From: Thiomicrorhabdus aquaedulcis
Lineage (GTDB): Bacteria > Pseudomonadota > Gammaproteobacteria > Thiomicrospirales > Thiomicrospiraceae
DNA: 64,000 nucleotides
Direction: 5' to 3'
Assembly (NCBI RefSeq): GCF_004001325.1
Contig: NZ_AP018722.1
Location: 1,860,001 to 1,924,000, forward strand
The stretch's first letter is position 1. Each line of letters opens with the position of its first letter. Positions 1-8,009 of this stretch are shown here, in pieces. A program made the translations under genes and the position numbers. A model generated the notes under the pieces. The model did no database searches. It saw only the letters and a list, made by a program, of their open reading frames with translations, and had not been told where the DNA came from.

Positions 1-1
1 C

Positions 2-463
2 TTAAGCCAAGCGCAAACACAATCTGCTCCGGCCAGCGGTGCACTTAAACCCGTACCCGAACTGCAAGACGCGCCCACCGAGCGTTTTCCGGGCGATCCA
101 GCGCAACACAAAGCGGTGTACATGTTTAACAAAGCCGACCCCGATTATCAATTGGGAATTTTAAATTCAATTCAGGCCATGATTAAACGCTACGGCGACA
201 ACGTGGACATTGCCGTGGTCGCGATTGGTCCTGGGTTGCATGTATTGGCCAAAAACCCGACCCGTAAAGTAGACCCCCTTACCTACGAACGCGTGGCGAG
301 TTTTGCTAAAGACTACAACGTGCGCTGGATTGCGTGCGGCAACACTATGAACACCCTGCACTGGAAAGACGCCGACATGCGTGACTTTGCCGAATACGCC
401 GAAGTGGGTGCGGCGGCGTTAATGGAGCTGCAAGAAGAAGGTTACAAACCGTTATTTTGGTAA
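2..463 (+). CDS. DsrE/DsrF-like family protein, 3' part
   Basis: The reading frame is open to the left edge of the window, so the start lies outside. The visible part reads as a small DsrE/F-like alpha/beta protein: a beta strand with KAVYMFNKAD, a helix, a second strand with IAVVAIGPGLH, then a conserved-looking WIACGNTMNTLHW segment and a C-terminal helix rich in Glu. Family members bind or relay sulfur, or are uncharacterised periplasmic or cytoplasmic proteins; the Cys in WIACG is the only Cys visible and is where the family often has its active residue. The segment before the domain is rich in Ala, Gln and Pro and could be the linker after a signal peptide. A sulfur-oxidation role is an inference from family only. 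Confidence 0.65.
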   Translation, partial: LSQAQTQSAPASGALKPVPELQDAPTERFPGDPAQHKAVYMFNKADPDYQLGILNSIQAMIKRYGDNVDIAVVAIGPGLHVLAKNPTRKVDPLTYERVASFAKDYNVRWIACGNTMNTLHWKDADMRDFAEYAEVGAAALMELQEEGYKPLFW

Positions 464-511
464 TGCATCACGGCTAATTTGTAAATTACTCTTTACTTCA
501 CCTTTTACATT

Positions 512-523
512 ACCAGGCCTGGT
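512..523. repeat. ACCAGGCCTGGT palindrome, copy 1
   Basis: Exact copy between the DsrE-like gene and the sodium channel gene, extended to TACCAGGCCTGGTA. Lies 29 bp from the next copy. Member of the family of 19 exact copies in this window. Confidence 0.9.
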
Positions 524-552
524 AGATTTGTTAAATTTTGTAAATTCAAATG

Positions 553-564
553 ACCAGGCCTGGT
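553..564. repeat. ACCAGGCCTGGT palindrome, copy 2
   Basis: Exact copy in the same convergent intergenic space as the copy at 512. The space has no other obvious terminator, so the paired copies may end transcription from one or both sides (inference). Confidence 0.9.
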
Positions 565-599
565 TTAACCGCTCTATTTAACCGCTCTAATTAACGACT

Positions 600-1466
600 C
601 TATTTAACCGCTTGTTGTGCCAAAAGCGCGTCCAGTTTTTGATGCAACGCCTGCAACTCTTGCTCAATGCGCATCTCGTAGTCCACGTGTTCTTGTTTTT
701 CTAGGTCGTCTTGATCGGCGGTTAATTTTTTATGCTCTTCGTCTAACACCTCAACCACAATCCCAATCATCATGTTAAAAAACACAAACGCCGAAAAGAA
801 AATAAACGTTAAATAATAAATCCAACTTAAGCCGTACATCGCCATGGTTTCGTACATTACGCTGGTCCAGCTTTCAAATGTGGCCACTCTAAACAGGGTG
901 AGCAACGACACACCCAAATCGCCCCACAGCACCGGATTAATGTTTTCAAACAACAAGTTTCCAATGACTGCGTACACATAAAAGATAATAAACATTAATA
1001 ACGCCACATACCCCATGCGCGGTAAGGCGCTGAGTAAAGCGCTTACCAACACGCGCAGCTCAGGAATAAACGAGATTAAACGCATGACCCTAAACAAACG
1101 CAACATTCGCGCAATAAGGGCGTATTGCGAATCGTCTAGCGGAATTAAACTCACCGCCACAATCACAAAGTCAAAAATATTCCAGCCCTTTTTAAAGAAG
1201 TCTTTTAGACGGTCTTCGGCCGCCATGCGAATGCTTATTTCTAGCAAAAAGAACAGGGTGACGGCGTAATCTAAACCCCATAAAATTTGTTCGGCCACCG
1301 GATGCATCTCGTAGGTGCGAATACCAATCATCAACGATGAAAAAATAATCACCCCAATCACAAACAGCTCAAATGCTTTGTTGTCACGAATAGTTTGAAA
1401 GCGATTTTGAAAGTCATTCCAGGTCATAAACACAATCTTCTTTTGTTTTTTAAATAAGAGGGGCAT
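600..1466 (-). CDS. Bacterial voltage-gated sodium channel (NaChBac/NavAb family)
   Basis: Single-domain six-helix cation channel of 288 residues, about the usual length of the family. The voltage sensor S4 is visible around residues 119-139, with Arg at 120, 123, 126 and 129 spaced every three residues. The pore loop holds TFESWTS (about 196-202); the Glu and Trp match the TLESW selectivity filter of NaChBac and NavAb, with Phe in place of Leu. The last 40 residues are a charged, heptad-like stretch that fits the C-terminal coiled coil that tetramerises these channels. A second start, MTWNDFQ at 1427, is as likely as the upstream Met because the first 13 residues are only basic. It probably admits sodium and may be tied to motility or ion balance. 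The gene stands alone between a DsrE-like gene and a ferredoxin gene. Confidence 0.9.
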   Translation of the reverse strand: MPLLFKKQKKIVFMTWNDFQNRFQTIRDNKAFELFVIGVIIFSSLMIGIRTYEMHPVAEQILWGLDYAVTLFFLLEISIRMAAEDRLKDFFKKGWNIFDFVIVAVSLIPLDDSQYALIARMLRLFRVMRLISFIPELRVLVSALLSALPRMGYVALLMFIIFYVYAVIGNLLFENINPVLWGDLGVSLLTLFRVATFESWTSVMYETMAMYGLSWIYYLTFIFFSAFVFFNMMIGIVVEVLDEEHKKLTADQDDLEKQEHVDYEMRIEQELQALHQKLDALLAQQAVK

Positions 1467-1543
1467 TTTACTGCAAAGCCCTTATCAATCGTTGTTAAAA
1501 TACACCACGTTAAATGACCCATCCAAAACAAAAAGGAAATACC

Positions 1544-1795
1544 ATGGCAAAGATTCAAGTCGTAGGACAAGGTGAGTGTGAATTTACCGGACAGTTTTCA
1601 CTGTTAGAAGCCTTAGATGAAAACGGTTTTGACATGCCCTACAGTTGCCGTGGTGGCAATTGCGGCGCGTGTACTGTGCGATTAATATCCGGAAAAGTAG
1701 AAGAAATTCAAAGTCCCGCTTACGATACGCGGGCGGGTGAGATTTTAACCTGCAGCGTAATTCCGTTAACCGATGTGGTTATTGAGTTAATTTAA
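1544..1795 (+). CDS. 2Fe-2S ferredoxin, plant/YfaE type
   Basis: Small electron carrier of 83 residues with the plant-type cluster signature C-x4-C-x2-C (SCRGGNCGAC) followed by the fourth Cys near the end (LTCS). The length is that of short YfaE-like ferredoxins, which in Escherichia coli serve ribonucleotide reductase; no nrd genes are near, so its partner is unknown. The start at 1544 is chosen because AAAAGGA sits about 7 bases upstream; an upstream in-frame ATG at 1514 would add ten poorly conserved residues and lacks a ribosome binding site. The gene ends just before a strong hairpin terminator. Confidence 0.88.
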   Translation: MAKIQVVGQGECEFTGQFSLLEALDENGFDMPYSCRGGNCGACTVRLISGKVEEIQSPAYDTRAGEILTCSVIPLTDVVIELI

Positions 1796-1807
1796 CTTAA
1801 ATCGGAT

Positions 1808-1843
1808 ACACAAAAAACCCACTAAAAAGTGGGTTTTTTGTGT
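1808..1843. terminator. Bidirectional terminator between ferredoxin gene and pstS
   Basis: Near-perfect inverted repeat: arms of 16 bp reading ACACAAAAAACCCACT and its complement around a 4-base loop. A and T runs lie inside the arms on both sides, so it can end transcription from both converging genes. Confidence 0.85.
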
Positions 1844-1876
1844 CAATATGGCCTATTAAGGCCAATAAACCATCTG

Positions 1877-1902
1877 CTTAACGCATTGTTCAATGCGTTA
1901 AG
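1877..1902. terminator. Hairpin just downstream of pstS
   Basis: Arms CTTAACGCATTG and its complement separated by two bases. There is only a short T run on either side, so it may act as an mRNA-stabilising 3' hairpin for pstS rather than as a full terminator. Confidence 0.5.
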
Positions 1903-1914
1903 TTTTGCATCATA

Positions 1915-2883
1915 TTACTTAATAGCCGCTAATTGCTTAGCAACGATTTCAGCAGGAAGTGCAATGTAACCATCCTTCTCAACGTCTTCTTGGCCTTTTT
2001 TAGACAATACTAACTTTAAGAACTCACCCACAACTGGCTCGATAGGCTTGTTAGGCGCTTTGTTAACATACACATACAATAAACGTGACAATGGGTAAGT
2101 ACCATTTAACGCGTTTTCAGTAGTGGCTGCAACGTGCTTATCGCCCTCTTTCTTGCCTAATGCTAAAGCTTTAACACCGGCTGTTTTGTAACCGATTCCA
2201 GAATAACCAATCCCGTTTAAAGAAGCTGAAACAGATTGTACAACCGATGCAGAACCAGGTTGCTCGTTAACTGACGACTTAAAGTCACCTTTACAAAGCG
2301 CTTTTTCTTTGTAGTATCCGTAAGTTCCAGACACTGAGTTACGTCCAAATAACTGAATGTCTTTATCAGATAAAGTCCCTGTTGCGCCAATCTGACCCCA
2401 GTTAGTAATATCTTCTTTAGCACCACATGTACGTGTTGTAGAGAAAATAGCGTCTACTTGTGCAAGAGACAAACCGTCAATTGGGTTGTCTTTGTTTACG
2501 TATACAGCCAAGGCATCAATCGCAACGGCAACAGCAGTAGGCTTGTAACCGTGTTTTTCTTCAAACGAAGAAATTTCTTTGTCTTTCATTTTACGGCTCA
2601 TAGGGCCAATGTTAGACGTGCTTTCAGCTAGTGCTGGTGGCGCAGTAGAAGAACCAGCCGCCTGAATTTGGATGTTAACGTTTGGATACGTACGCTTAAA
2701 CTCTTCAGCCCAAAGGGTCATTAAGTTAGCAAGGGTATCTGAACCCACTGAGTTTAAGTTACCAGAAACACCTGAAACTTTTTCGTAAACAGGTAAATTA
2801 GCGTCTACGGCGTGAGCGGCGTTTGATGCCATTACGGTAGTAGCAGCAAGACCCATGGCCATTAAAAACTTACGTTTAATCAT
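1915..2883 (-). CDS. pstS: Phosphate ABC transporter, periplasmic binding protein PstS
   Basis: Binds orthophosphate in the periplasm and delivers it to the PstCAB permease. The 322-residue precursor starts with a clear signal peptide, basic MIKRK followed by a hydrophobic stretch and AHA at about residue 25 as cleavage site. Family landmarks are visible: GSDTL near residue 48, [18 protein letters not shown] and the later [15 protein letters not shown] loop. It belongs to the longer PstS type found in vibrios and pseudomonads. It is separated from pstCAB by pit, phoR, phoB and phoU, and has its own Pho-box-like site upstream, so strong PhoB-dependent expression under phosphate limitation is likely. 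Confidence 0.95.
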   Translation of the reverse strand: MIKRKFLMAMGLAATTVMASNAAHAVDANLPVYEKVSGVSGNLNSVGSDTLANLMTLWAEEFKRTYPNVNIQIQAAGSSTAPPALAESTSNIGPMSRKMKDKEISSFEEKHGYKPTAVAVAIDALAVYVNKDNPIDGLSLAQVDAIFSTTRTCGAKEDITNWGQIGATGTLSDKDIQLFGRNSVSGTYGYYKEKALCKGDFKSSVNEQPGSASVVQSVSASLNGIGYSGIGYKTAGVKALALGKKEGDKHVAATTENALNGTYPLSRLLYVYVNKAPNKPIEPVVGEFLKLVLSKKGQEDVEKDGYIALPAEIVAKQLAAIK

Positions 2884-2955
2884 GTTTATACTCCGAGTTA
2901 ATAATAAAAACGTTCTTTACGGGACAAAAGTATAAGCACACTTCATAACACGCAA

Positions 2956-2973
2956 TTGACAGAAATATGACAA
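2956..2973 (-). promoter_or_regulatory. Pho box upstream of pstS
   Basis: On the minus strand the sequence reads TTGTCATATTTCTGTCAA. Against the known Pho-box pattern of two CTGTCAT-like 7-mers separated by 4 AT-rich bases it differs mainly at the first base. It lies about 70 bp upstream of the pstS start; TTATGA and TATACT further down are candidate -10 elements. The PhoB binding role is inferred from the consensus. Confidence 0.75.
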
Positions 2974-3054
2974 CTGTGTGACGTCGTACCTAACCGTGCT
3001 TAAAAGCACGAAAATATTCATGGCCTAACACCCCAAAAGAGACCATTACTTATC

Positions 3055-3072
3055 TTGTCATCTTTTTGTAAT
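3055..3072 (+). promoter_or_regulatory. Pho-box-like site upstream of the PiT gene
   Basis: Reads TTGTCATCTTTTTGTAAT, with a good first half (TTGTCAT) and a second half TTGTAAT at the right spacing. About 14 of 18 positions agree with the Pho-box consensus by eye. It lies about 70 bp before the pit start and about 80 bp from the pstS box, so the divergent pstS and pit promoters may share PhoB control. Confidence 0.5.
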
Positions 3073-3143
3073 ATTCCGCCCTTTTTAAGCGGTTTTTATA
3101 TACAATTCACGCCTAATTTAGCCAACAGTAGAGCTTTAAGCTT

Positions 3144-4715
3144 ATGGAATTACGAGATATTAACGACATAGAAAACGCCACCCAGCGCGGCCGCAAAGAA
3201 ATGTTTCGCTTTGGTACGGCTCTGCTCTTTATTATTATGATTATGATGTTTACCGCAAACCTGCAAACGGGCACGGGCGTGGTCAGCATCGAACTGGTTA
3301 TCGCCGCCATGATTGGTGGTTACATGGCACTTAACATTGGTGCCAATGACGTGGCCAACAACGTAGGTCCCGCGGTGGGTTCTAAGGCGCTTACGCTTAC
3401 AGGTGCCATCGTCTTAGCCGCTATATTTGAAACCGCCGGCGCGCTCATTGCGGGGGGTGACGTAATCAGCACCATCAAAAATGGCATCATTGACCCTCAA
3501 TTAATTAACGACAGCGACACGTTTATTTGGCTCATGATTGCCGCTTTATTGGCCGGCGCATTATGGTTAAACCTAGCGACCGCTATGGGTGCACCCGTTT
3601 CTACCACGCATTCGATTGTTGGCGGGGTTTTAGGGGCGGGCATTGCCGCCGCCGGTTGGGACATTGCCAACTGGAACCAAATGGGGGCTATTGCTGCCAG
3701 CTGGGTTATCTCACCCATTTTAGGCGGCTTAATTGCCGCCGGGTTTCTGTTTTGGATAAAGCGCACGATCACCTACAAAGACGATATGGTGGCGGCTTCT
3801 AAGCGCATGTTGCCTATTTTAATTGCTCTTATGGCGTGGGCATTTTCAACTTATTTGGTTATGAAAGGCTTAAAAACCCTTTGGAAAGCAGAGTTTTACG
3901 AAGCCGCATTGATTGGTTTAATCATTGCCTTGCTAACCTATTGGGGCGTAAAACGCATTATTAACCGCAACGCCAACAGCATGCAAAATAACAAAAACAG
4001 CGTTAACAAGTTGTTTACCATTCCGCTTATTTTTGCGGCCGCTTTATTGAGCTTTGCTCACGGTGCCAATGACGTAGCCAATGCCGTAGGGCCTTTGGCA
4101 GCCATTTACGATGCTGTGCAAACCCACGGCGTTTCAGCCAGTGCGGCTATTCCATTGTGGATTTTAGTGATTGGTGCGCTTGGCATCAGTTTAGGGCTAC
4201 TCTTGTTTGGCCCTAAACTTATTAAAACAGTTGGCAGTGAAATTACCGAACTGGATCAAATGCGCGCCTATTCTGTGGCTATGGCGGCCTCTGTCACGGT
4301 GATTGTTGCCTCTCAACTGGGATTACCCGTAAGCTCTACCCACATTGCGGTAGGCGGCATTTTTGGCGTTGGGTTCTTGCGTGAATATTTAAAACGCAAT
4401 TACGCCAATACCATACAAGAGATTCGTGACCACCATCAAGGTGCCGATCATCACGTTACTGAACGCTTTATTCAAAAATTTGAAAAAGCATCAGTAAAAC
4501 AGAAAAAACTCATGCTGGCGCAATTAAAAGACAAGCAAACAGAGCTAGAACTAACCAAAAAAGAGCGTAAATCGCTTAACAAGGTTTATCAAAAAGAGTT
4601 GGTAAAACGCTCGGCGTTCTTAAAAATTGTGGCCGCCTGGGTCATTACGGTTCCTGCGTCGGCTCTGTTGGCTGCATTGATATATTATGCAATTCGCGGA
4701 ATGATGGTGCCTTAA
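3144..4715 (+). CDS. pit: PiT-family inorganic phosphate transporter
   Basis: Membrane phosphate symporter of 523 residues. Both family signature repeats are present: GANDVANNVGPAVGS near residue 66 and GANDVANAVGPLAA near residue 310, each followed later by a PVSTTHS or PVSSTHI segment, which shows the internal duplication of the family. Ten or more hydrophobic helices are visible, with a charged cytoplasmic segment around residues 430-490 just before the last helix. The family uses sodium or protons to bring in phosphate or metal phosphate. It is divergent from pstS and convergent with phoR, inside a phosphate gene block, which supports a phosphate role. Confidence 0.93.
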   Translation: MELRDINDIENATQRGRKEMFRFGTALLFIIMIMMFTANLQTGTGVVSIELVIAAMIGGYMALNIGANDVANNVGPAVGSKALTLTGAIVLAAIFETAGALIAGGDVISTIKNGIIDPQLINDSDTFIWLMIAALLAGALWLNLATAMGAPVSTTHSIVGGVLGAGIAAAGWDIANWNQMGAIAASWVISPILGGLIAAGFLFWIKRTITYKDDMVAASKRMLPILIALMAWAFSTYLVMKGLKTLWKAEFYEAALIGLIIALLTYWGVKRIINRNANSMQNNKNSVNKLFTIPLIFAAALLSFAHGANDVANAVGPLAAIYDAVQTHGVSASAAIPLWILVIGALGISLGLLLFGPKLIKTVGSEITELDQMRAYSVAMAASVTVIVASQLGLPVSSTHIAVGGIFGVGFLREYLKRNYANTIQEIRDHHQGADHHVTERFIQKFEKASVKQKKLMLAQLKDKQTELELTKKERKSLNKVYQKELVKRSAFLKIVAAWVITVPASALLAALIYYAIRGMMVP

Positions 4716-4775
4716 TGACCTTTAACCACCCTTTACAACATAACGCTTATTCAGTTTTTTATTAAATATATTTTA

Positions 4776-4787
4776 ACCAGGCCTGGT
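4776..4787. repeat. ACCAGGCCTGGT palindrome, copy 3
   Basis: Exact copy downstream of pit, 27 bp from the next copy. The pit-phoR convergent space has two copies and a MITE but no other clear terminator. Confidence 0.9.
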
Positions 4788-4814
4788 TGTTTGCATACAT
4801 TCATCAACAACCTC

Positions 4815-4826
4815 ACCAGGCCTGGT
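4815..4826. repeat. ACCAGGCCTGGT palindrome, copy 4
   Basis: Exact copy, flanked as TCACCAGGCCTGGTCA, 30 bp before the short MITE at 4857. Confidence 0.9.
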
Positions 4827-4856
4827 CACTGCGCTTAAATCAAACACTTCTATATA

Positions 4857-4933
4857 GAGACCTTTGCACGAGTGGATGTACGGCCAAAAATTTTTCCTCA
4901 TTTTTTCTCGTACCCCACTCGTGCAAAGGTCTC
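4857..4933. mobile_element. Short MITE, 77 bp
   Basis: Bounded by perfect 18-bp inverted ends, GAGACCTTTGCACGAGTG and its complement. The middle is AT-rich and too short to code. The bases ATA lie on both sides and may be a target duplication. The ends match the longer elements at 7015 and 53505, so this looks like an internal-deletion derivative. The end sequence resembles those of IS5-group elements, from memory of the family. Confidence 0.85.
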
Positions 4934-4939
4934 ATATAC

Positions 4940-6241
4940 TTAATCTGGCGTTTGCTCAATCACCTTTTTAGCAGAGAACTTACAACTAAACGTTGACCCT
5001 TTACCCAACTGACTGTTAATTGCCAATGAAGAGCCATGACGCTCTAAAATGTGTTTTACAATGGCCAGCCCCAACCCTGTTCCCCCCGTGCCACGTGAAC
5101 GTGCTGTGTCAACACGGTAAAAACGTTCGGTAATGCGGCTAATGTGCTCGGGTGCAATGCCAATGCCGTTGTCTTTGACGGAAAATTGCGCGCTATTTTT
5201 TTCTTTAAACCAACGCACTTCTATCACACCGCCTTCTGGCGTATAGCGAATAGCATTTGACACCAAGTTCATAAACACACTTTTAAGCGGTTCAGGTTGC
5301 CCCATCACGCCAAGACAAGGGTCTACATCAAAAACAATTTTATGCTGCCCTTGACTGAGCTGATTGGCCTCTACTTCAAGTTTAACCAGCATATCAGGCA
5401 CATCAACCGGTTCTTCTTTGGCGGTTAAGGTTTCGGACTCCATGCGCGACAACATAAGCAAATCTTCAATAATAGCCTGCATGCGATCCGATTGATTTTG
5501 CATATTGCTCAAAGCGCCCTGCCATTGTGCTTGATGCGGCCCTGGGGTGTCGAGCATGACTTCTAAATACCCTTTTAACACCGTAAGCGGGGTACGCAAC
5601 TCGTGCGAGGCGTTGGCTATAAAATCTCGCCGCACTTGTGCCAAATTATAAAGCTCACTAATATCTCTTAAAATCAATAGCTTATGATTGTTAAAATACG
5701 GGATAATTTGCACATTGTAAATGCGTTGCTGACCTTGCAACCGTTTAATGGTTAAGGAAGACGTGTGTTGTTTTAGTTTTAAATACGCTAAAAAATCAGG
5801 ATGCCGCATCAAACTTTCAATTTTACGACCGACATCATCACGCTTAAACTCTAAAATACTTTCGGTTGAGGCATTAAACCATTCAATGTAGTTTTTAGAA
5901 TCTAACGAAATAATGGCATCAGGAATCAGCATGGATGCGGCTTTAAATTGCTCTGACTTATACAGTTGCAAATCGGCGTGCTTTTCAACCGCTCGCTGTT
6001 TCTTTGACACCAAGTAGCTTAGCTCGCTCCAAAACCCAGACGTGGGTGGAAAAGCCGATTGGGTACCGCCTTCCATCCACCGCTCAAATTTGCGCATACT
6101 CCACAACTGTCGAGCCACATAAAAAACGGCATACGCCACAAAGCTTTGTAGCCACCAACTGGTAAGCCAAGCAAAAAACATCACCCCCCACAACGAGGTA
6201 ACTAGCCAAGTGAGTTCGCGGCGAACGCCGCTGGACAACAA
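4940..6241 (-). CDS. phoR: Phosphate regulon sensor histidine kinase PhoR
   Basis: Membrane sensor kinase of 433 residues, the usual length. Order: two close N-terminal hydrophobic helices with almost no periplasmic loop (about 10-45), a PAS domain (about 100-200), the H box ASHELRTPLT with His213 as the phosphorylated residue, the N box NLVSNAIRYTPEGG, and the G boxes DNGIGIAP and GTGLGLAIV. It follows phoB with a 3-bp gap in the same operon. The known role of the family is to phosphorylate PhoB when PstSCAB and PhoU report low phosphate. A MITE sits seven bases beyond its stop codon. Confidence 0.93.
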   Translation of the reverse strand: MLSSGVRRELTWLVTSLWGVMFFAWLTSWWLQSFVAYAVFYVARQLWSMRKFERWMEGGTQSAFPPTSGFWSELSYLVSKKQRAVEKHADLQLYKSEQFKAASMLIPDAIISLDSKNYIEWFNASTESILEFKRDDVGRKIESLMRHPDFLAYLKLKQHTSSLTIKRLQGQQRIYNVQIIPYFNNHKLLILRDISELYNLAQVRRDFIANASHELRTPLTVLKGYLEVMLDTPGPHQAQWQGALSNMQNQSDRMQAIIEDLLMLSRMESETLTAKEEPVDVPDMLVKLEVEANQLSQGQHKIVFDVDPCLGVMGQPEPLKSVFMNLVSNAIRYTPEGGVIEVRWFKEKNSAQFSVKDNGIGIAPEHISRITERFYRVDTARSRGTGGTGLGLAIVKHILERHGSSLAINSQLGKGSTFSCKFSAKKVIEQTPD

Positions 6242-6244
6242 CGC

Positions 6245-6943
6245 TTAAACCTCAAGCGCCGAAAATCGGTAGCCGGTGCCGCGAATAGTTTGAATGTAAT
6301 CGGCGACATTAAGCGGTTCAAGAATTTTACGTAACCGACGAATATGAACGTCAACCGTGCGGTCTTCGACCACAATGTTTTCGCCCCAGACGTGATTAAG
6401 TAATTGCGTCCGTGAATAGACGCGGTTGGGATGAGACATAAAAAACTGAATCAACTTAAACTCAGTAGGGCCTAATTTAACTTCTTGTTGGTCTACTAAA
6501 AAACGGTGACTGGTTAAGTCTAAGTGCATTTTTCCGGCCACTAAGGCATCAACCGATTGAACGTCACTTTCTTGACGACGCAATATGGCTTTTACCCTAG
6601 CCACTAAGGCGCGCGGAGAAAATGGTTTAACCACGTAATCGTCTGCACCGGCTTCAAAGCCTTTAACCTGATCGTTTTCTTCACCGCGAGCGGTTAACAA
6701 AATAATGGGCACCGCACGCGTTTTGTCATTTTGTCTAATGCGTTGCGCCAGTGAAACACCGCTGATGCCGGGAAGCATCCAATCCAATAAAATCAGATCG
6801 GGTTGTTGCTCAAGCACCATTAACCAGGCCTGCTCAGCGTTCGCCGCTTCTATTACCGTGTATTCCGAAGATTCCAAGGTAAATCTAAGCATATCGCGAA
6901 TTGCAGCTTCGTCCTCAACAATCAAAATGGTGGGTTGTGACAT
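6245..6943 (-). CDS. phoB: Phosphate regulon response regulator PhoB
   Basis: OmpR/PhoB-type regulator of 232 residues. The receiver domain has the acidic pair EDE near residue 10, the phosphorylation site Asp54 in LLDWMLPG, the Thr in LLTARGEE and Lys in VVKPFSPR. The C-terminal winged helix holds RTVDVHIRRLRKIL and ends with the typical IRGTGYRF. It lies directly before phoR. It should bind the Pho boxes seen ahead of pstS and pit. An imperfect copy of the window's palindrome (6833-6844) falls in its coding sequence and encodes EQAWLM. Confidence 0.95.
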   Translation of the reverse strand: MSQPTILIVEDEAAIRDMLRFTLESSEYTVIEAANAEQAWLMVLEQQPDLILLDWMLPGISGVSLAQRIRQNDKTRAVPIILLTARGEENDQVKGFEAGADDYVVKPFSPRALVARVKAILRRQESDVQSVDALVAGKMHLDLTSHRFLVDQQEVKLGPTEFKLIQFFMSHPNRVYSRTQLLNHVWGENIVVEDRTVDVHIRRLRKILEPLNVADYIQTIRGTGYRFSALEV

Positions 6944-7014
6944 TAATGTCTTTCTCCTATTGGGTGGTGCAGACTCGTGAGCCAGACCACCTTTGCACGT
7001 CTTTTAGGCTTAAT

Positions 7015-7173
7015 GAGACCTTTGCACGAGTGAATTCACGAATAAAAATGGTTAAAATTCACCCGATTTTTGTTGAAAAACTTGCGAATAGCCAGCTATT
7101 CACTGCATTTCCCGCCGCAATCAGGCAAATTTTCCCGCATTTTTCTTTCGCGCCTCACTCGTGCAAAGGTCTC
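7015..7173 (+). mobile_element. MITE, 159 bp, between phoU and phoB
   Basis: Inverted ends begin GAGACCTTTGCACGAGTGA on the left and end in the complement on the right. TAAT flanks both sides and fits a target-site duplication. The interior is closely similar to the element at 53505 in reverse orientation. Both can be read as a short peptide containing FTAF-AAIRQI, perhaps a relic of the parent element; no transposase is encoded. It splits phoU from phoB in an otherwise compact operon and may alter their linkage. A decayed end (CCTTTGCACGTC) lies just before it at about 6990. Confidence 0.88.
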
Positions 7174-7199
7174 TAATAATTAAACGGGTTTAACGCCTT

Positions 7200-7913
7200 T
7201 TAAAAGTCTGCTAGTTTATCTGAATCCATATTGCGAATGTCTTGACCTTCGACCAAGTACACGACGCTTTCGGCAATATTAACCGCATGGTCGGTAATAC
7301 GCTCGGCGGCACGCAACGCATAAATCATTTCGATTAAATACTCTGGTGGAATATTGGTACTGTTAAAACCTTGCAACACGCTTTGAGTAGCGGTTTTTAG
7401 GGCAATGTCCATGCGTTCTTCATCGTCGATTATATCCGCAATTTCGGATAAGTCTAACCGTGAAAAGGCATTGAGTGACTTTTTAAGCATTTCAGTGGCG
7501 CAGGTGGCAATTTCTATCAAACCTAAGTAACCCGGAATGCTTTCGCAACGATAATCACTGTCGGCAATTTTAATGGCTAATTTGGCGGCGTTAACCGACT
7601 CATCGCCCATTCGCTCTAAATCGACTGCAATTCGGATGGCAATAATAATTAAACGTAAATCTGACGCCGTAGGTTGTTGACGTGCTAAAACGCTGGCGCA
7701 CAAACGGTTAATTTCCATCTCTTCTTTGTTGACAATTTTGTCCAACACTTTAATGTTTTTTGCCAATGGCAAATCGTTACATTTAATAGCTTCTAGGGCG
7801 TTATCGAGTTGTTTTTCGACCATTCCACCCATTTCTAATACTTGGTTAAACAGGTCTTCTAAATTGCGATTGTATTGCTCAGAAATATGCGCTTTAAATT
7901 CAGTACGTTCCAT
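7200..7913 (-). CDS. phoU: Phosphate-specific transport system accessory protein PhoU
   Basis: Cytoplasmic negative regulator of the Pho system, 237 residues, made of two repeats of a three-helix bundle. The metal-binding E/D-x3-D signatures are visible in both halves: ERMGDESVNAAK near residues 95-106 and ERITDHAVNIAE near 198-209. It follows pstB on the minus strand, the normal pst operon order. The known role is to couple PstB activity to PhoR so that the kinase is held off when phosphate is plentiful. Confidence 0.94.
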   Translation of the reverse strand: MERTEFKAHISEQYNRNLEDLFNQVLEMGGMVEKQLDNALEAIKCNDLPLAKNIKVLDKIVNKEEMEINRLCASVLARQQPTASDLRLIIIAIRIAVDLERMGDESVNAAKLAIKIADSDYRCESIPGYLGLIEIATCATEMLKKSLNAFSRLDLSEIADIIDDEERMDIALKTATQSVLQGFNSTNIPPEYLIEMIYALRAAERITDHAVNIAESVVYLVEGQDIRNMDSDKLADF

Positions 7914-7959
7914 GGTTACACTCCTAAAAACAGCTTTAATAAAATATATGCGGATTTTT

Positions 7960-7983
7960 GCGTTGACCAGGCCTGGTCAACGC
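7960..7983. repeat. 24-bp perfect palindrome with ACCAGGCCTGGT core (copy 5), between pstB and phoU
   Basis: Core at 7966-7977, extended symmetrically to GCGTTGACCAGG and its complement. It is inside the pst-pho transcript, so it could act as an internal hairpin that lowers phoU-phoBR output relative to pstCAB (inference). AT-rich runs flank it. Confidence 0.85.
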
Positions 7984-8009
7984 CGTTTTAAAACGTTGTG
8001 AAGCGTATA

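Noticed and set aside
4787-4996. Small open frame across the MITE and the phoR end
   Set aside because: It runs through the palindrome, the MITE and antisense phoR; no ribosome binding site and no family likeness.
6901-7176. Open frame of 91 codons covering the MITE at 7015
   Set aside because: It starts in antisense phoB and ends with the MITE; the shared peptide with the other MITE is due to common DNA.
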